A stretch of DNA of 64,000 nt from Dipteris shenzhenensis. Its lineage: Eukaryota; Polypodiophyta; Polypodiopsida; Gleicheniales. The stretch lies in assembly GCA_047967505.1 (NCBI GenBank), contig CM106538.1. One strand, 5' to 3'. The notes beneath the pieces are model-generated. The model did not search any database. It was not told the DNA's origin and was given only the letters and a program-made list of their open reading frames with translations. Below are positions 53,701 through 64,000 of the stretch, in pieces (the first letter of the stretch is position 1; every line of letters begins with the position of its first letter). Position numbers and translations under genes: made by a program.

Positions 53701-54815
53701 CATGCCTATGTACTAAGAGTCAAAGACATCGATACACAATTCTCTTGCTAGTCAAGTGGAAAGCCATGATGTAGAAAGAAAAGAAAGATATATTAACGTC
53801 CACAGGAGGCCTCGCGGCCTATGGGAGAGTATGGAATCAAGTAACTCATACAAACCACTGTGGGTCGGGGCAAAGGGCTCACTAAGACCCTTGCTGAGTA
53901 CTAAAATACTATACTACAAAATAGCAAAATGGCATGAGGGTGACATGAAAATATCAAGTGCTTAGAGCTAGAGTCCCAAGTGCATGAACCGGCTCCACGT
54001 ATCCAGGCTCCATGGTGGCTCTCTGATGAGATGCAAAGAGCTCACGTATCTGCATCTATCGGGATGTCTCCCGTGGTGGTGGAGGGCGGGTCTCCTCGAT
54101 CTCTGGATCCGATGGGCTATGTCAAGGGTGACGCCTCGCCTTGGTCGATCCCCCCTAAGGAGAGCCGAAATAGGTTGAACCTCGATCGTGTGTGCTCTGG
54201 TCGCTTGTCGCATTGTGTACGGTCTCTATGTCCCTCGCCTAGCAGTGCTGCGTCGGCTCTCTCCACCGATCCATATATCTCTCATGTCGGCTAGCTCCTC
54301 CTCCTCTATCCCAGAGTGCCCTGGAGCTGAGTCAAATGCATAGAAATCTGTGACCTGTCTCTGCGCTCGGTCTACCTCAATATCCTGCAGTGCGGTGGTC
54401 TCATTGTGCTGCTCTCTGATATGTCATAGTAGTGTCTCCTTGTGTCGTCGCATATCCATCAGGAAGTGGATCAGTCGTGAGAGTGAGCCAAAGCCGTACT
54501 CCTCCTGAAAAAGGCAGTGGTAGCGTCCTCAGATCTCATAGTAGGTTGGGCAGACACATAGAAAGTGCTCCTCTGTCTTGACCGCCCCCATCGTGCACAA
54601 CCTGTAAGTCCGTTGCTCTTTGGGTATGTGTGCAACTCTCCCTGCCTCGATCCTCCGCTGATGGAACGAGACCTGCATCTGTCCGATGTCAATCCTCAGT
54701 GCGTGTGAGACTCCTCTGTCCTCGAGATACTGAGGTCTGATGATGAGCCCATCCTTCGATACTCTCAGAAAGCGGTCATAGTAGAGTTGGGTCTTGGTAG
54801 GGAACTCTTGGTCCC

Positions 54816-54836
54816 CCCCCCCCCCCCCCCCCCCAA
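54816..54836. repeat. Poly-C run (~20 bp)
   Basis: Homopolymer in the LINE B region; similar C-runs lie at 22,811-22,828 and 27,906-27,924. Run length may be unreliable in an assembly. Confidence 0.85.
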
Positions 54837-55484
54837 GTGCGAGATGTGTGGAGCTGGAGGAAATCTAACTGTATGATGCGGTTAATCTCATCCCATGGGA
54901 TCAACTCGGGCGGTGCATCCATGCTATACTAAAACGGGTGAAGCCGATCCATTTGAATGCCGTGACTGACAAACCATGCAGTGATGCGTGCAAACCATGC
55001 TATACCTACTCCACTCTCTGCTAGTCGTATGGAGGACTCTAGTGCTAGCCTCGGAAGTCTCTCGCGAGGTAGGTCCCAAAAATTGTGGAGGAAAGTCACT
55101 GTCTGAAAAATGGCATCAACTTGGAGAGGGGTCATGGCAAACTCTGCCTGTACTATCTGATGGGGGACCGAGGGCTTATTCCGAATCATCCTAGAGCCCA
55201 TAATCACCTGTAGCCACTCAAATCTCCTCCATTCTGCTGCTGAAATATCACATCCCTAAAAGGTGCCGCATACATGGCAGTCGGCCTCACTAGAGTGTCG
55301 AAAAGCCAAGACTTCGGCGGTGGATCCTGGAAGTCTCTGCGAGGTAGCTTGTCGTTTGAAAAGTGCTACTGTCAATCCAGTGGTTTGTCTCCCCAAGTCA
55401 AATAATAGAGAGGAGATGTTTGTGGTCCTCATGTGAGAGTATGCCTGAGGTCAAGTCTGTTGAGTCGTATTCTTTGGGTCTCTA

Positions 55485-55489
55485 CTACG
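55485..55489. repeat. Target-site duplication CTACG, left copy
   Basis: Directly before the 5' LTR of gypsy element 3; matching copy at 62,297-62,301. Confidence 0.9.
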
Positions 55490-55950
55490 TGTTACGCTCT
55501 AGCCGAGGTAGCATGACCTCGGAAGAATCAGTCGACATTTCCCTTAAAGGATCTATCTCTGTCATTTATGTGTTTGCGCTTCATGTAAATGATCGGGAGG
55601 GATTTAATGTCAAGGTCCTAGGTGAGGGCTGATAGCACCAGACTAGATAGATCTAAGACCAAGGGCCTAGTGCTAAGATTGTGCCTAGGGGCAAGGAATT
55701 AAATGCATCCCAAGAGAGGGGTGAAATGTTGCATTAGGAAGGCCCTATATAGATGACATGTGGCATCTAGATCTATCTAGGGAATTGGGGTTTGCTGAGG
55801 CTAGAGAGAGAAGAGAAGATAATGATTCATATGATTTTGTAACGTAGATCTCTGTCTGGCTCGTGAGCCTTAGCGAAAGATGGCTGGGAGGAAATAAATG
55901 GTGCTGCTCCCGTGATCTTAGAAGAGAGAAAAAACAGAGAGTGTGTGACA
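55490..55950 (+). repeat. Gypsy element 3, 5' LTR (461 bp)
   Basis: tgttacgctctagccgaggt to gagtgtgtgaca. A TATA-like ctatatagat lies at about 55,744. Confidence 0.95.
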
Positions 55951-55952
55951 AT

Positions 55953-55964
55953 TGGTATCAGAGC
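55953..55964 (+). promoter_or_regulatory. Primer-binding site, gypsy element 3
   Basis: TGGTATCAGAGC two bases after the LTR. Confidence 0.9.
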
Positions 55965-57318
55965 TCAAGGCTATGATTAGGATGGGATTGACGAACAGCA
56001 TGGTGATCATCTGACGCTGACCTACGAACGGGCTTACGCAAGCAAGTATTGGGAGATAGAAGGTCTTCGCCGTAGAGAGTGGAGCTGTCGTGACGACGGA
56101 CGATAGGCGGGAGCGTACGTGACGGGTCGACAGCCGATGATCTGCGAGGTGTTCCACAAATGAAAAGAGGACTGTTGACGAACCATGGCTGGAACTCGGA
56201 ATTAGGCAGGTCTTTCGACGTGGACAGTCCGTGATTGACCGCAGATCAACGGAAAGCCTGGCACGGGAAACGTGACGTGCGTGGAACGGGACACGCAGGT
56301 GTCTGTGCTGTTGTTGGAGCGGAGGGGTCTCGTAAGGTGACTCGACGAAACGAGGTAGATGAAGAGCGCAGGAGGGTCTTGCTACTTGTGACCTCCATGC
56401 GACGGACTCATCCGACAAATTACAGACAAGTGGATTGGACGATGCGTGGTTGACGAACGACGTGCTCCATGGAGTCAGGGCCATGCATGGTCGCGAAAAT
56501 AGTTCGTGGGCAGAGGCTTGTTGACTGTTTCGTGGAGCGTGGGGATCCCAGGTGACGCAATGCAGGCTGGCTAGCCGTGGTCTGCTTCGTTGGCACACGT
56601 ACGTGCAGCGATCTGCAACACCAGCAGTCTGTTCGTAACTAGTGACTGGGGCTACGATCCAACGACAGTCTAGGACGCAGATAGGGGGCAGAAGCGCAGG
56701 ACTTGACCAGGGAGCTTTCTTTGATCTCCATTAGTTTCGTGTTGTTTTTTTTCCTTCTCGATTTAGTAGGGTGATGCGCTACTTTCATAGACATGATAAT
56801 GTGAATGATCAGCATGCATGAGGCTTCAATGTTGTAGCAGGGACAGATTATGCTTGTGCATATGCCTGTGTGCTTTAGTCAGAGTCAGATTGCAGGAATT
56901 TCCCTAGTATAGGGAAAAGCGCCATCTGAGATATATGCCTGTATTAAATGCCTGATCAGTGGGAATGTGGGATTGCAGGAATTCCCTAGTATAGGGAATT
57001 GTGCCAGACTGTTAGTACACTGAATTGTGTCAGCTTGTAAATACAGTTTTCTAGTGGTGTTTTTATTAAAAAAAAAAAAAAAAACCAAACAAAACAAAAT
57101 AAAACAAAACACCCATTGAACGGAATGGAAGTAGAAGAAGGGGCTTCCAGAAGGGACCCTTGTGAGTCAGGAGTCCGGCCGACCCAGCAGGGATCGCGCC
57201 CAGTAGCTCACACTTTATCTGGCAGGATTGCATTGCTGGAGGATGCCTTGCAACAGTTGTAGCGCAGCAATTACAAGCCAACGCAGGGCAATCTGAACTT
57301 AGGAGAGCGTTACAGAGT
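55965..57318 (+). other. Gypsy element 3 leader
   Basis: About 1.35 kb of leader before the gag ATG, containing two ttccctagtataggg copies (about 56,898 and 56,980) and an A-rich patch at 57,066-57,110. A 226-codon minus-strand frame (56,598-55,918) has no recognisable content and is probably chance. Confidence 0.65.
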
Positions 57319-58635
57319 ATGTCTGCCAGACCTTCTCGAGAAGAGAAGGGAAAGGCTCCAATGGAACTGGAGTCTAGTGTCCATACGGTCGAGCCTAGGA
57401 AGGCTAAAGTGCCAAATATTGCGAATTACAGACCGGAAAAGTATTCTGGTCGGATGAACGACCGTAGCTCCGATGTCATTGAGACCTGGTTACACAAATG
57501 GGACGAAGGGTTCGCCATTTGTGAAATCAGAAATGACATCAAAAAGATCCGCGAGGCCACCCACATGTTTAGTGAGGCAGCGGATCGGTGGTGGATCAAA
57601 CAACAAAAAGATGGCATAGCATCCACTACCTGGGAGGGGTTTAAACGAGAGTTCAGGAAACACTTCTTACCTCCTGACGAAGCATCCCGAGCTTGGGATC
57701 AATATAGGAACCTTCGTCAGAGAAATTTATCAGTGGCAGAATACACTGATAAGTTTCGAGAGAGTGTAATGAAGGTTGATGAACCCCTGCCTCAATCAAT
57801 CCAAGTGAAAGATTTCATATTTGGATTGAATGATCGAATAAAAATGGAAGTTCGGGCTAAGTACGCGAACACGCTAGATGATGCAATAGCTATAGCCATG
57901 AACTACGAGGATGCCAAGGGCAGCAAGCCAAGTGGGTTTGCACAGGTCGGAACCCAGTATGGGTATCCGAAGAAATCTGGGTTTAAGAAAAAGTGGGCTA
58001 GTAGAGGGAGTGGTTCGCAGCCGAGTGGTCAAGCCAAGCAGGCGAGACCGGCTGAAACTCCTAAACCAAGTACCACCATTGGAGTGAAGAGGAAAGTAAC
58101 CCCAATGGCAGCCCGGGCTTGGTCTAAGTCTCCCTTGAACCCAGAACAAAGGGAAAAAGCGAGGAGAGAAGGCTTGTGCTTTGGTTGCCTTCAACCTCAT
58201 CAGTGGAGAGATTGTCCACGTAATAAGGATCGTCGGATGGCTGAGATGGTGATCTCAGAGTGCGACGTGGAGATGCAGGGAAGTCCCAGAGCGGAAGAGA
58301 TGCAGATTCAGCTAGCGGGATCTTCTCAGAGGTTAGTACCTTGTTTGTTCTGTGTGTCTGTTGCTAAGTTAGTGACGAGTGCACCTGATAACATCCTATC
58401 TAAGCCCGCAGCAACGGGGCATACAGCCTTCAATGATACGGAGTTAATTAAAATGAAAGGGCAAGTGGCCAGTCATGATGTCATTGTGTTGTTTGACTCA
58501 GCGTCAACTCACAATGTGATTAACTCCAAGCTCGTGAAGAGGCTGAAATTAAAGACAAGTCCATCTGACTATGCGTATACAGTTAGGATGGCGGATGGAA
58601 GTTCAACTGAAGTATGGGACCAAAGGGTTACCTAG
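57319..58635 (+). CDS. Gag-protease frame, gypsy element 3 (438 aa, ends at TAG)
   Basis: ATG at 57,319 opens a Gag. The capsid-like retrotransposon-gag domain runs from YRPEKYSGRMND through WWIKQQKDGI, REFRKHFLPPDEASRAWDQY and NLSVAEYTDKFRE to LNDRIKMEVRAKY. A basic Ser/Gly linker follows, then the zinc knuckle LCFGCLQPHQWRDC (C-x2-C-x3-H-x4-C) and the start of the protease with VLFDSASTHNVIN (about 58,480-58,520; D-S-A instead of D-S-G). The frame stops at TAG 58,633-58,635, where element 2 has CAG, so the stop cuts the protease from the rest of pol. Confidence 0.9.
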   Translation: MSARPSREEKGKAPMELESSVHTVEPRKAKVPNIANYRPEKYSGRMNDRSSDVIETWLHKWDEGFAICEIRNDIKKIREATHMFSEAADRWWIKQQKDGIASTTWEGFKREFRKHFLPPDEASRAWDQYRNLRQRNLSVAEYTDKFRESVMKVDEPLPQSIQVKDFIFGLNDRIKMEVRAKYANTLDDAIAIAMNYEDAKGSKPSGFAQVGTQYGYPKKSGFKKKWASRGSGSQPSGQAKQARPAETPKPSTTIGVKRKVTPMAARAWSKSPLNPEQREKARREGLCFGCLQPHQWRDCPRNKDRRMAEMVISECDVEMQGSPRAEEMQIQLAGSSQRLVPCLFCVSVAKLVTSAPDNILSKPAATGHTAFNDTELIKMKGQVASHDVIVLFDSASTHNVINSKLVKRLKLKTSPSDYAYTVRMADGSSTEVWDQRVT

Positions 58636-59955
58636 TTGGAGCTTCGGATTCAGGACTATGCTGAGAAGCTTGATTTTGAAATGACCAAGCTTGCTCATGC
58701 AGATATAGCCCTGGGAATGGCATGGCATTCTAGGAAGAATCCAGCCATTGATTGGAAAAAGCACGTATATCAATTCAAGATGAATGATGTGCTTTATGTC
58801 TTACGAGGTGAAAAAGATATACCTCAGGGACCGTTGGTTTCCGTGATGGAAATCAGAAAGGCTCAAGTTGAGTTTTTATTCCTTTGCACAGCATCGGTAG
58901 AGCCGGTGGATGAGTCTTCGACTAGCACTGAGGTTACGCAAAGTGGTGAGATGGCCAAGCTGGCTAATCTTATAACAGAGGAGTTCTCTGAGTGTTTTAG
59001 GGATGAACTACCTTATGGGTTACCTCCAGAGCGGAAAGTTCAACATAAGATTGAACTGATCCCGAGGGCAGAACCTGTAAATAGACCTCCCTATAGAATG
59101 AGTTTTGCTGAAGAAGCGGAGGTGCGTAGACAACTGGAAGAATACCTCAAGTTGGGGCAGATTCAACCAAGTTTTTCACCTTTTGCTTCGCCAGTGATAT
59201 TAAAGAGGAAAAAGGATGATACGTTTCGCCTCTGTATAGATTACAGAGCATTGAATAATATCACTGTTAAGCACAGGTATCCGATGGCTCGGATTGATGA
59301 TTTGCTAGATGCATTACATGGAGCCGTGATTTTCAGTAAGATAGATCTTAAGTGCGGCTATCATCAAACTCGGATTAGAGCCGAGGATGTGCATAAAACC
59401 GCTTTCAGGAGCAGGTTTGGTCATTATGAGTTTTTGGTAATGCCCTTCGGACTTACCAATGCTCCAGCAACCTTCGTCATGCTTATGAACGATTTACTAC
59501 GTTCGTATATCGGAAAGTTCGTAGTACATTTTATTGACGATATCTTGATATTCAGTAAAAGTGTTACTGAGCATCGTGAACACTTAAGGATAGTGTTCAG
59601 TACTTTGAGGAAAGCCAGTCTTTATGTGAATAAAAAGAAAACTATACTGTGTATGGTTAGGCTTGAGTATTTAGGGTTCATAATTACTCCACAGGGGGTA
59701 GAAATGGATCCGAAGAAAGTGGCTGCGATACTAACTTGGCCAATCCCTCAGAGTCTGACCGCGTTGCGATCATTCTTGGGATTTGTCCAGTTTTATAGAA
59801 GGCATATCAAAGGATATTCCGGAATAGTATCGCCATTGACTGATCTAACCTCGGATAAAGTACCTTTTATTTGGGGACAGAATCAACAGGAAAGTTTTAA
59901 CACCATAAAACAAGCTGTGGTCTCAGGACCGGTGTTAAAAATAGTTGATCCCTAG
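58636..59955 (+). pseudogene. Protease end and reverse transcriptase, gypsy element 3
   Basis: In frame with the previous segment across the TAG. After the protease C-terminal half (IALGMAWHSRKNPAIDWKKH) comes a complete RT: FRLCIDYRALNNITVKHRYP, FSKIDLKCGYHQTRI, LVMPFGLTNAPATF and the catalytic VHFIDDILIFSKS (F-I-D-D intact, about 59,527-59,566). The thumb has YLGFIITPQGVEMDPKKV and LRSFLGFVQFYRRHIKGY. It ends IVDP then TAG at 59,953-59,955. RT copies the element RNA to DNA. Confidence 0.9.
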
Positions 59956-60615
59956 AAACCGTTGTTCCTAGAAACCGATGCAAGTGGCATTGCGGTAGGA
60001 GCAGTCCTCCTTCAAGAGGGAAGGCCAGTAGCCTTTGAAAGCAAGAAGCTTTCTCTCTCTCAAAGGAATTGGCCAACTCATGAATTGGAGTTGTATGCAG
60101 TTATCCATGCTTTGAAAACATGGAGGCATTATTTGTATGGTTCAGAGTTTTATGTGGATGTGGATCATGATACTCTGAAACATTTTTGTAAACAGCCTGA
60201 CTTGAGGGGCCGCCAAGCTAGGTGGGCAGAGCTCATGCAGGAGTTTAATCTAACGATTCGGTACCGAAGAGGAAAAGATAATAAGGTGGCTGATGCGTTG
60301 TCTCGCATTATGCATAACCTGAGTTTCACGGTATTAGAGAGTGCTCTAATGACCGAGATAAGAGAAACTCAAAAAGTGGACGAGTTTGTTCAGAACTTAT
60401 GGCTTAAGGCTCATGTGTTAAAACCCGGGGAAAATGAAAAGGATGACCTGGCATCCAGAAAAGGCCAAACTTATGCAAGATATACCATAAGGGATGGTAT
60501 GCTAGTTAGAAATGGCAAGGTTGTAGTACCTGGTCAGAATGATCTCAGGCAGAGAGTCATTCGACAATGCCATGATAGCCCGTGTGCGGGACATTCAGGA
60601 GTCGAGAAGACATGA
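59956..60615 (+). pseudogene. RNase H and integrase zinc region, gypsy element 3
   Basis: Continues in frame after the second TAG. The RNase H domain begins LFLETDASGIAVGAVLLQ (catalytic Asp) with HELELYAVIHALKTWRHYL (Glu) and VDHDTLKHF (Asp), and ends ADALSRI. The integrase N-terminus keeps H-D-S-P-C-A-G-H, then VEK and a premature TGA at 60,613 caused by a 2-base loss (aagacatgatctc versus aagatatatgatctc in element 2). Confidence 0.9.
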
Positions 60616-61816
60616 TCTCGTGAAGCGAGATTTCTTTTGGCCAAAGATGAAAAAGCATATTCATGAGTATGTGACACGGTGTTTCTCGTGTCAGGTAAGT
60701 AAGGCCGAGCGGGTGAAGCCACCCGGACTTTTACAGCCCTTGGAGATACCACTGAGTAAGTGGGAGAGCATTTCCATGGATTTTATTGTAGGGCTACCTG
60801 CAACACAAGGAGGATATAATTCTATCCTTGTGGTGGTTGATCGTCTAACCAAGATGGCTCACTTCATTCCGACTAGAGAGTCTGTTAGTGCCCCACAAGT
60901 GGCGGATTTGTTCATTAGACATATATTTCGTCTGCATGGATTACCTAGATCCATAGTGTCAGACCGAGATGTCAGATTTACCGGTCATTTCTGGACAGCG
61001 GTATTCGACACACTGAGGACTGAGTTAGGAATGAGTAGTGGGGATCATCCTGAGACGGATGGTCAGACGGAGAGAGTCAACCAAACTTTAGAAGATATGC
61101 TGAGGGCATATGTGTCATTGAGGCAACATACATGGGACAAGTGGTTGCCATTGTTGGAGTTTGCCTACAATGATAGGAAACATTCATCTACTGGGTTCAG
61201 TCCGTTTGAGCTGAACTATGGTTATAGGCCAGCCAATCCAACTATAGTTGGAGTACCTCAGAAAGTGCCTAGTGCCGCGAACTTTGTAGTTCAGATGCGG
61301 GAGATGCTAGCGCTTGCGAGAGCTAATATCCGCCAGGCTATGGATAGAGCCAAGGTGTATGCGGATGAAAATCGGTCTATAAGAGTATTTGAAGAAGGAG
61401 AAAAAGTTTTTCTCAGAATTCCTTCGCACTCGAAGTCGTTGACTTCAGGAGAGTGTGCTAAGTTATCACCTCGATACTGTGGGCCGTGGTTAGTTCTAAA
61501 GAGAATAGGCAGTGTAGCCTATAAATTAGAATTGCCACAGGGGTGTAAGGTGCACCCGGTTTTTCATGTTTCACGCTTAAAGAAATTTTTACATACAGGT
61601 GACTCACTAATCGAAGGTGTGGTTTTGTTTCAGGAGATAGAGGATATTGCAAGGCGCAAACCAACAAGAATCCTGGACCGAGGAACAATGCAAATACGAA
61701 ATCGAAAGATACCCACGGTGTTGGTTGCATGGCATGGTCAGCCTCTATCCGAAGCTACCTGGGAATCCGTATATCAGTTGCGGAGAGTGTTCCCAGACTA
61801 TCATCGAGGACGCTGA
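60611..61816 (+). pseudogene. Integrase core, C-terminus and chromodomain-like tail, gypsy element 3
   Basis: The shifted frame resumes with DLVKRDFFWPKMKKHIHEYV and CFSCQVSKAERV (zinc Cys pair). Integrase DDE residues are in SMDFIVGLPA, VSDRDVRFTGHFW and ETDGQTERVNQ. The C-terminal part has YCGPWLVLKRIGSVAYKLEL, then HPVFHVSRLKKFL. A chromodomain-like tail reads VLVAWHGQPLSEATWESVYQ and ends at TGA 61,814. All catalytic residues are present; only the shared upstream breaks prevent a full polyprotein. Confidence 0.9.
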
Positions 61817-61835
61817 TATCTGAAGAGGGAAGGAA

Positions 61836-62296
61836 TGTTACGCTCTAGCCGAGGTAGCATGACCTCGGAAGAATCAGTCGACATTTCCCTTAAAGGATCT
61901 ATCTCTGTAATTTATGTGTTTGCGCTTCATGTAAATGATCGGGAGGGATTTAATGTCAAGGTCCTAGGTGAGGGCTGATAGCACCAGACTAGATAGATCT
62001 AAGACCAAGGGCCTAGTGCTAAGATTGTGCCTAGGGGCAAGGAATTAAATGCATCCCAAGAGAGGGGTGAAATGTTGCATTAGGAAGGCCCTATATAGAT
62101 GACATGTGGCATCTAGATCTATCTAGGGAATTGGGGTTTGCTGAGGCTAGAGAGAGAAGAGAAGATAATGATTCATATGATTTTGTAACGTAGATCTCTG
62201 TCTGGCTCGTGAGCCTTAGCGAAAGATGGCTGGGAGGAAATAAATGGTGCTGCTCCCGTGATCTTAGAAGAGAGAAAAAACAGAGAGTGTGTGACA
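61836..62296 (+). repeat. Gypsy element 3, 3' LTR (461 bp)
   Basis: Identical to the 5' LTR by eye except one base (ctctgtaattt versus ctctgtcattt). Confidence 0.95.
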
Positions 62297-62301
62297 CTAC
62301 G
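62297..62301. repeat. Target-site duplication CTACG, right copy
   Basis: Pairs with 55,485-55,489. Confidence 0.9.
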
Positions 62302-64000
62302 TCTCATCCCATGCCGCCCTTGGCTCGGGTCACCGAGAAAAAGTTCATGATCGTCCTCTGGTTGGTGATGGGTCCTCCTTGTGCTCTCTTTTGTGCTCGC
62401 ATGAAGCCGTATAGGTCTCGAGGAGAAAACCATTGGCTGATTAAGATGGGCCAAGATCTCCGAGTGGGCAAAAAACGCTATGCGTTGTTGATCAGGATGG
62501 ACCAAGAAATTGCTACACGTTGCTGACCAAGATGGGCCAAGAAATCTGTGAGTGGGCCAAAATCGCTCCTAAATAGAAAGTGGTGCTCTCCACGTATCCC
62601 ATATTAAATAGGGTATCTAATGCAAATTGCTCCTCTATCTTAATCTCCTGCATATTACATAAAGTGTGATCTCTTGGATATTATATAAATGCGATCTCTT
62701 GCATATTACATAAAGTGCATATCTCTCTCACATGGAGTGCCCTTTGCCCATCTTGTCTCATTCTACAGCCGATGATCAGATACTCAAAACTGCCCAATCG
62801 AGATCCTTAGTGCATGTGGAAGATGGATCTGAGTATAGCCTAGTGGTAATGTAAAAGCCTCTGAGATTTGCAAGCAATGATCTTTGTAGAAGCTGAGTTT
62901 TACCGAAAGCTCATGAGGTGCTAGCCAAGTCTTATACTTGTGGAGTTATAATAGATCTTCTTTGATGATTTGGTTCTACTAATTATAGGTGAGCGGAGTG
63001 GATGGAGTCTCGAGGCTATATGGAAATGGTAGGAGTTTGTCCCAATGGAGTCCTAGTCCTGCAAAACATCTGCATGTTTGAGCATACTAAGTCTTCTGAT
63101 CCCTCTCTGCCTCTAGTGCAGTAGATGAGGTCAAGGCAAGCCACGGTCCTTTGCATCATTCAAATGTCGTGGTGCCAAAGTCCTTGACGCTATGAAGATA
63201 TGTGACCACTTGAAAGGCTACATCAAGCTACAGAGGGGTAGCCCCAAACTCTGCTAGTAGAATATGATGTGGAACCGATGGATTGCTATGGATCATATAA
63301 GCAAAGAAGTAGAACTTGTATTCTCTCTACACAGGATTAGTTTGTCGCGAATAGATATGTTCCCAAAAGGGGACTGCCGTACATCCAACTAGATGAACAA
63401 GCAAGTAAAAAAGAATAGACTTTGTTCTGGGGTCCTAGAAATGGGAATGAAAGCACCGACGCTCGAGTCTGGCAAGTGGAGCATACCCTTTGCTCAAATT
63501 GGCCTTCATGGTTGGTCTCATTGTGAAGACTAGGCTTGAGAAAAGGACCCCCAAGTATGTACAGTATACAACAATCTCCACTGATACCCTATCGAAGGTA
63601 AACTGCTTTCGATGTGTGGCTGAACGAGATGTGTTGAAGATCATGACCTTGGTTTAACAAAGGTTGACCTTCAAATTGTGCGTGTCACAAAAAGTTTGGA
63701 GTGCATCCAAGTGTTGCAAGAGACCCTCGGTTGATGAGGGGAGTAAAACCACATCATTTGCATATAGTAGAATCGGGATCCCAGAACTAGCTAAGGGTGA
63801 AACTGCTCCTCATGAAGGACACAAGCTCATCAAGGTATAGGCCAAGCAAGGTCGGTGATAAGGACAACCTTGTTTGATCCCAATCGTGCTCATGATCTCC
63901 TTAATCCACCCAGTCAATGTCTTAACTCTGCATGATACGTGCTCATATAGTGTTTAGACTCTATCCAGATGATGTCTTGACTGCACCCTAGATGAAGTAG
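62302..64000 (-). pseudogene. LINE C pol, decayed, continues past right edge
   Basis: Reading leftwards from the edge: IKQGCP (RT block, about 63,880), then LLYANDVVLLPSS (about 63,770-63,735; Y-A-D-D changed to Y-A-N-D). Next are TKVMIFNTSRSATHRKQFTF and CTYLGVLFSS (frame 63,644-63,435), LARLERRCFHSHF, and in a further frame PSVPHHILLAEFGATPL, which parallels LINE B. Below about 62,900 the sequence is too decayed to follow. In 62,440-62,580 a gatcttggcccatcttgatcag-like string is repeated three times. Many stops and frameshifts. Confidence 0.65.

Larger units (their letters stand above)
53960..55489 (-). pseudogene. LINE B pol 3' part, interrupted at its 5' side by gypsy element 3
   Basis: Minus reading leftwards gives LFDTLVRPTAMYAAPFRDV, then EWRRFEWLQVIMGSRMIRNK and PSVPHQIVQAEFAMTPLQVD (frame 55,207-54,929). 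It ends with a zinc-knuckle-like tail in several frames: LCTMGAVKTEEHFLCVCP (about 54,600-54,540) and YGFGSLSRLIHFLMDMRRHK. This is the C-terminal region of a non-LTR pol protein. A run of about 20 C (54,816-54,836) breaks the frame. It is related to LINE C at the right edge. Confidence 0.7.
55490..62296 (+). mobile_element. Ty3/gypsy chromovirus (element 3), structurally complete, recent, coding frames interrupted
   Basis: LTRs 55,490-55,950 and 61,836-62,296 (461 bp each, one difference seen by eye), PBS at 55,953, gag-pol in order, purine tract gaagagggaagg (about 61,822), TSD CTACG. Two stops and one frameshift interrupt gag-pol. Same family as element 2. Confidence 0.95.

Noticed and set aside
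48003-55964. tRNA genes suggested by TGGTATCAGAGC strings
   Set aside because: These are primer-binding sites directly after LTRs; no cloverleaf around them.
55918-56598. 226-codon minus-strand open frame
   Set aside because: Lies antisense in the leader of gypsy element 3, has a skewed composition and no recognisable domain; likely chance.

Overview
This window looks like nuclear DNA of a land plant with a large, transposon-rich genome. The evidence is a spliced DNA polymerase eta gene with GT/AG introns, LTR retrotransposons whose primer-binding sites match plant initiator-methionine tRNA (TGGTATCAGAGC), chromodomain-type Ty3/gypsy polyproteins, LINEs, copia relics and a rolling-circle (Helitron-class) element. 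The giant introns packed with nested retroelements suggest a large-genome lineage such as a fern or gymnosperm. The species cannot be fixed from the sequence alone.

Layout. (1) 1-9.4 kb, minus strand: a decayed Helentron/Helitron2-type element cut by the left edge. Reading leftwards it has an RPA1-like OB-fold gene, a tandem array of OTU-protease-like domains, a Rep (HUH-type) region, a Pif1-type helicase and a C-terminal endonuclease-like (EEP) domain with a GDFN motif. (2) 9.5-14.9 kb: a minisatellite of about 30 bp whose units are hairpins, an unassigned helical gene, and a broken minus-strand gene with a protein-kinase domain behind repeated unknown modules. (3) 15.6-19.5 kb: tandem repeats, including about 15 copies of a conserved ~52-bp core in a higher-order array (period about 1.33 kb). 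(4) 20.1-20.5 kb: a calmodulin-like EF-hand pseudogene.

(5) 22.07-39.86 kb, plus strand: nine exons of the translesion polymerase POLH, covering the N-terminal catalytic part of about 310 residues. Intron 5 is about 12.2 kb. It holds a relic copia-like LTR element into which a Ty3/gypsy chromovirus (about 26.75-33.7 kb) has inserted. No later POLH exon was found in the 24 kb to the right.

(6) 40-64 kb: nested retroelements. A minus-strand LINE is split by a gypsy element (47,539-52,606, target duplication TTAAT). A second gypsy element of the same family (55,490-62,296, target duplication CTACG, LTRs differing at one position by eye) lies in a second LINE region. Both gypsy copies carry stops and frameshifts, so the younger one was probably moved in trans. 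Copia gag and integrase scraps and GC-rich repeats fill the rest.

Only POLH looks like a functional host gene. All calls come from reading the sequence and recalled family motifs; no search was run.
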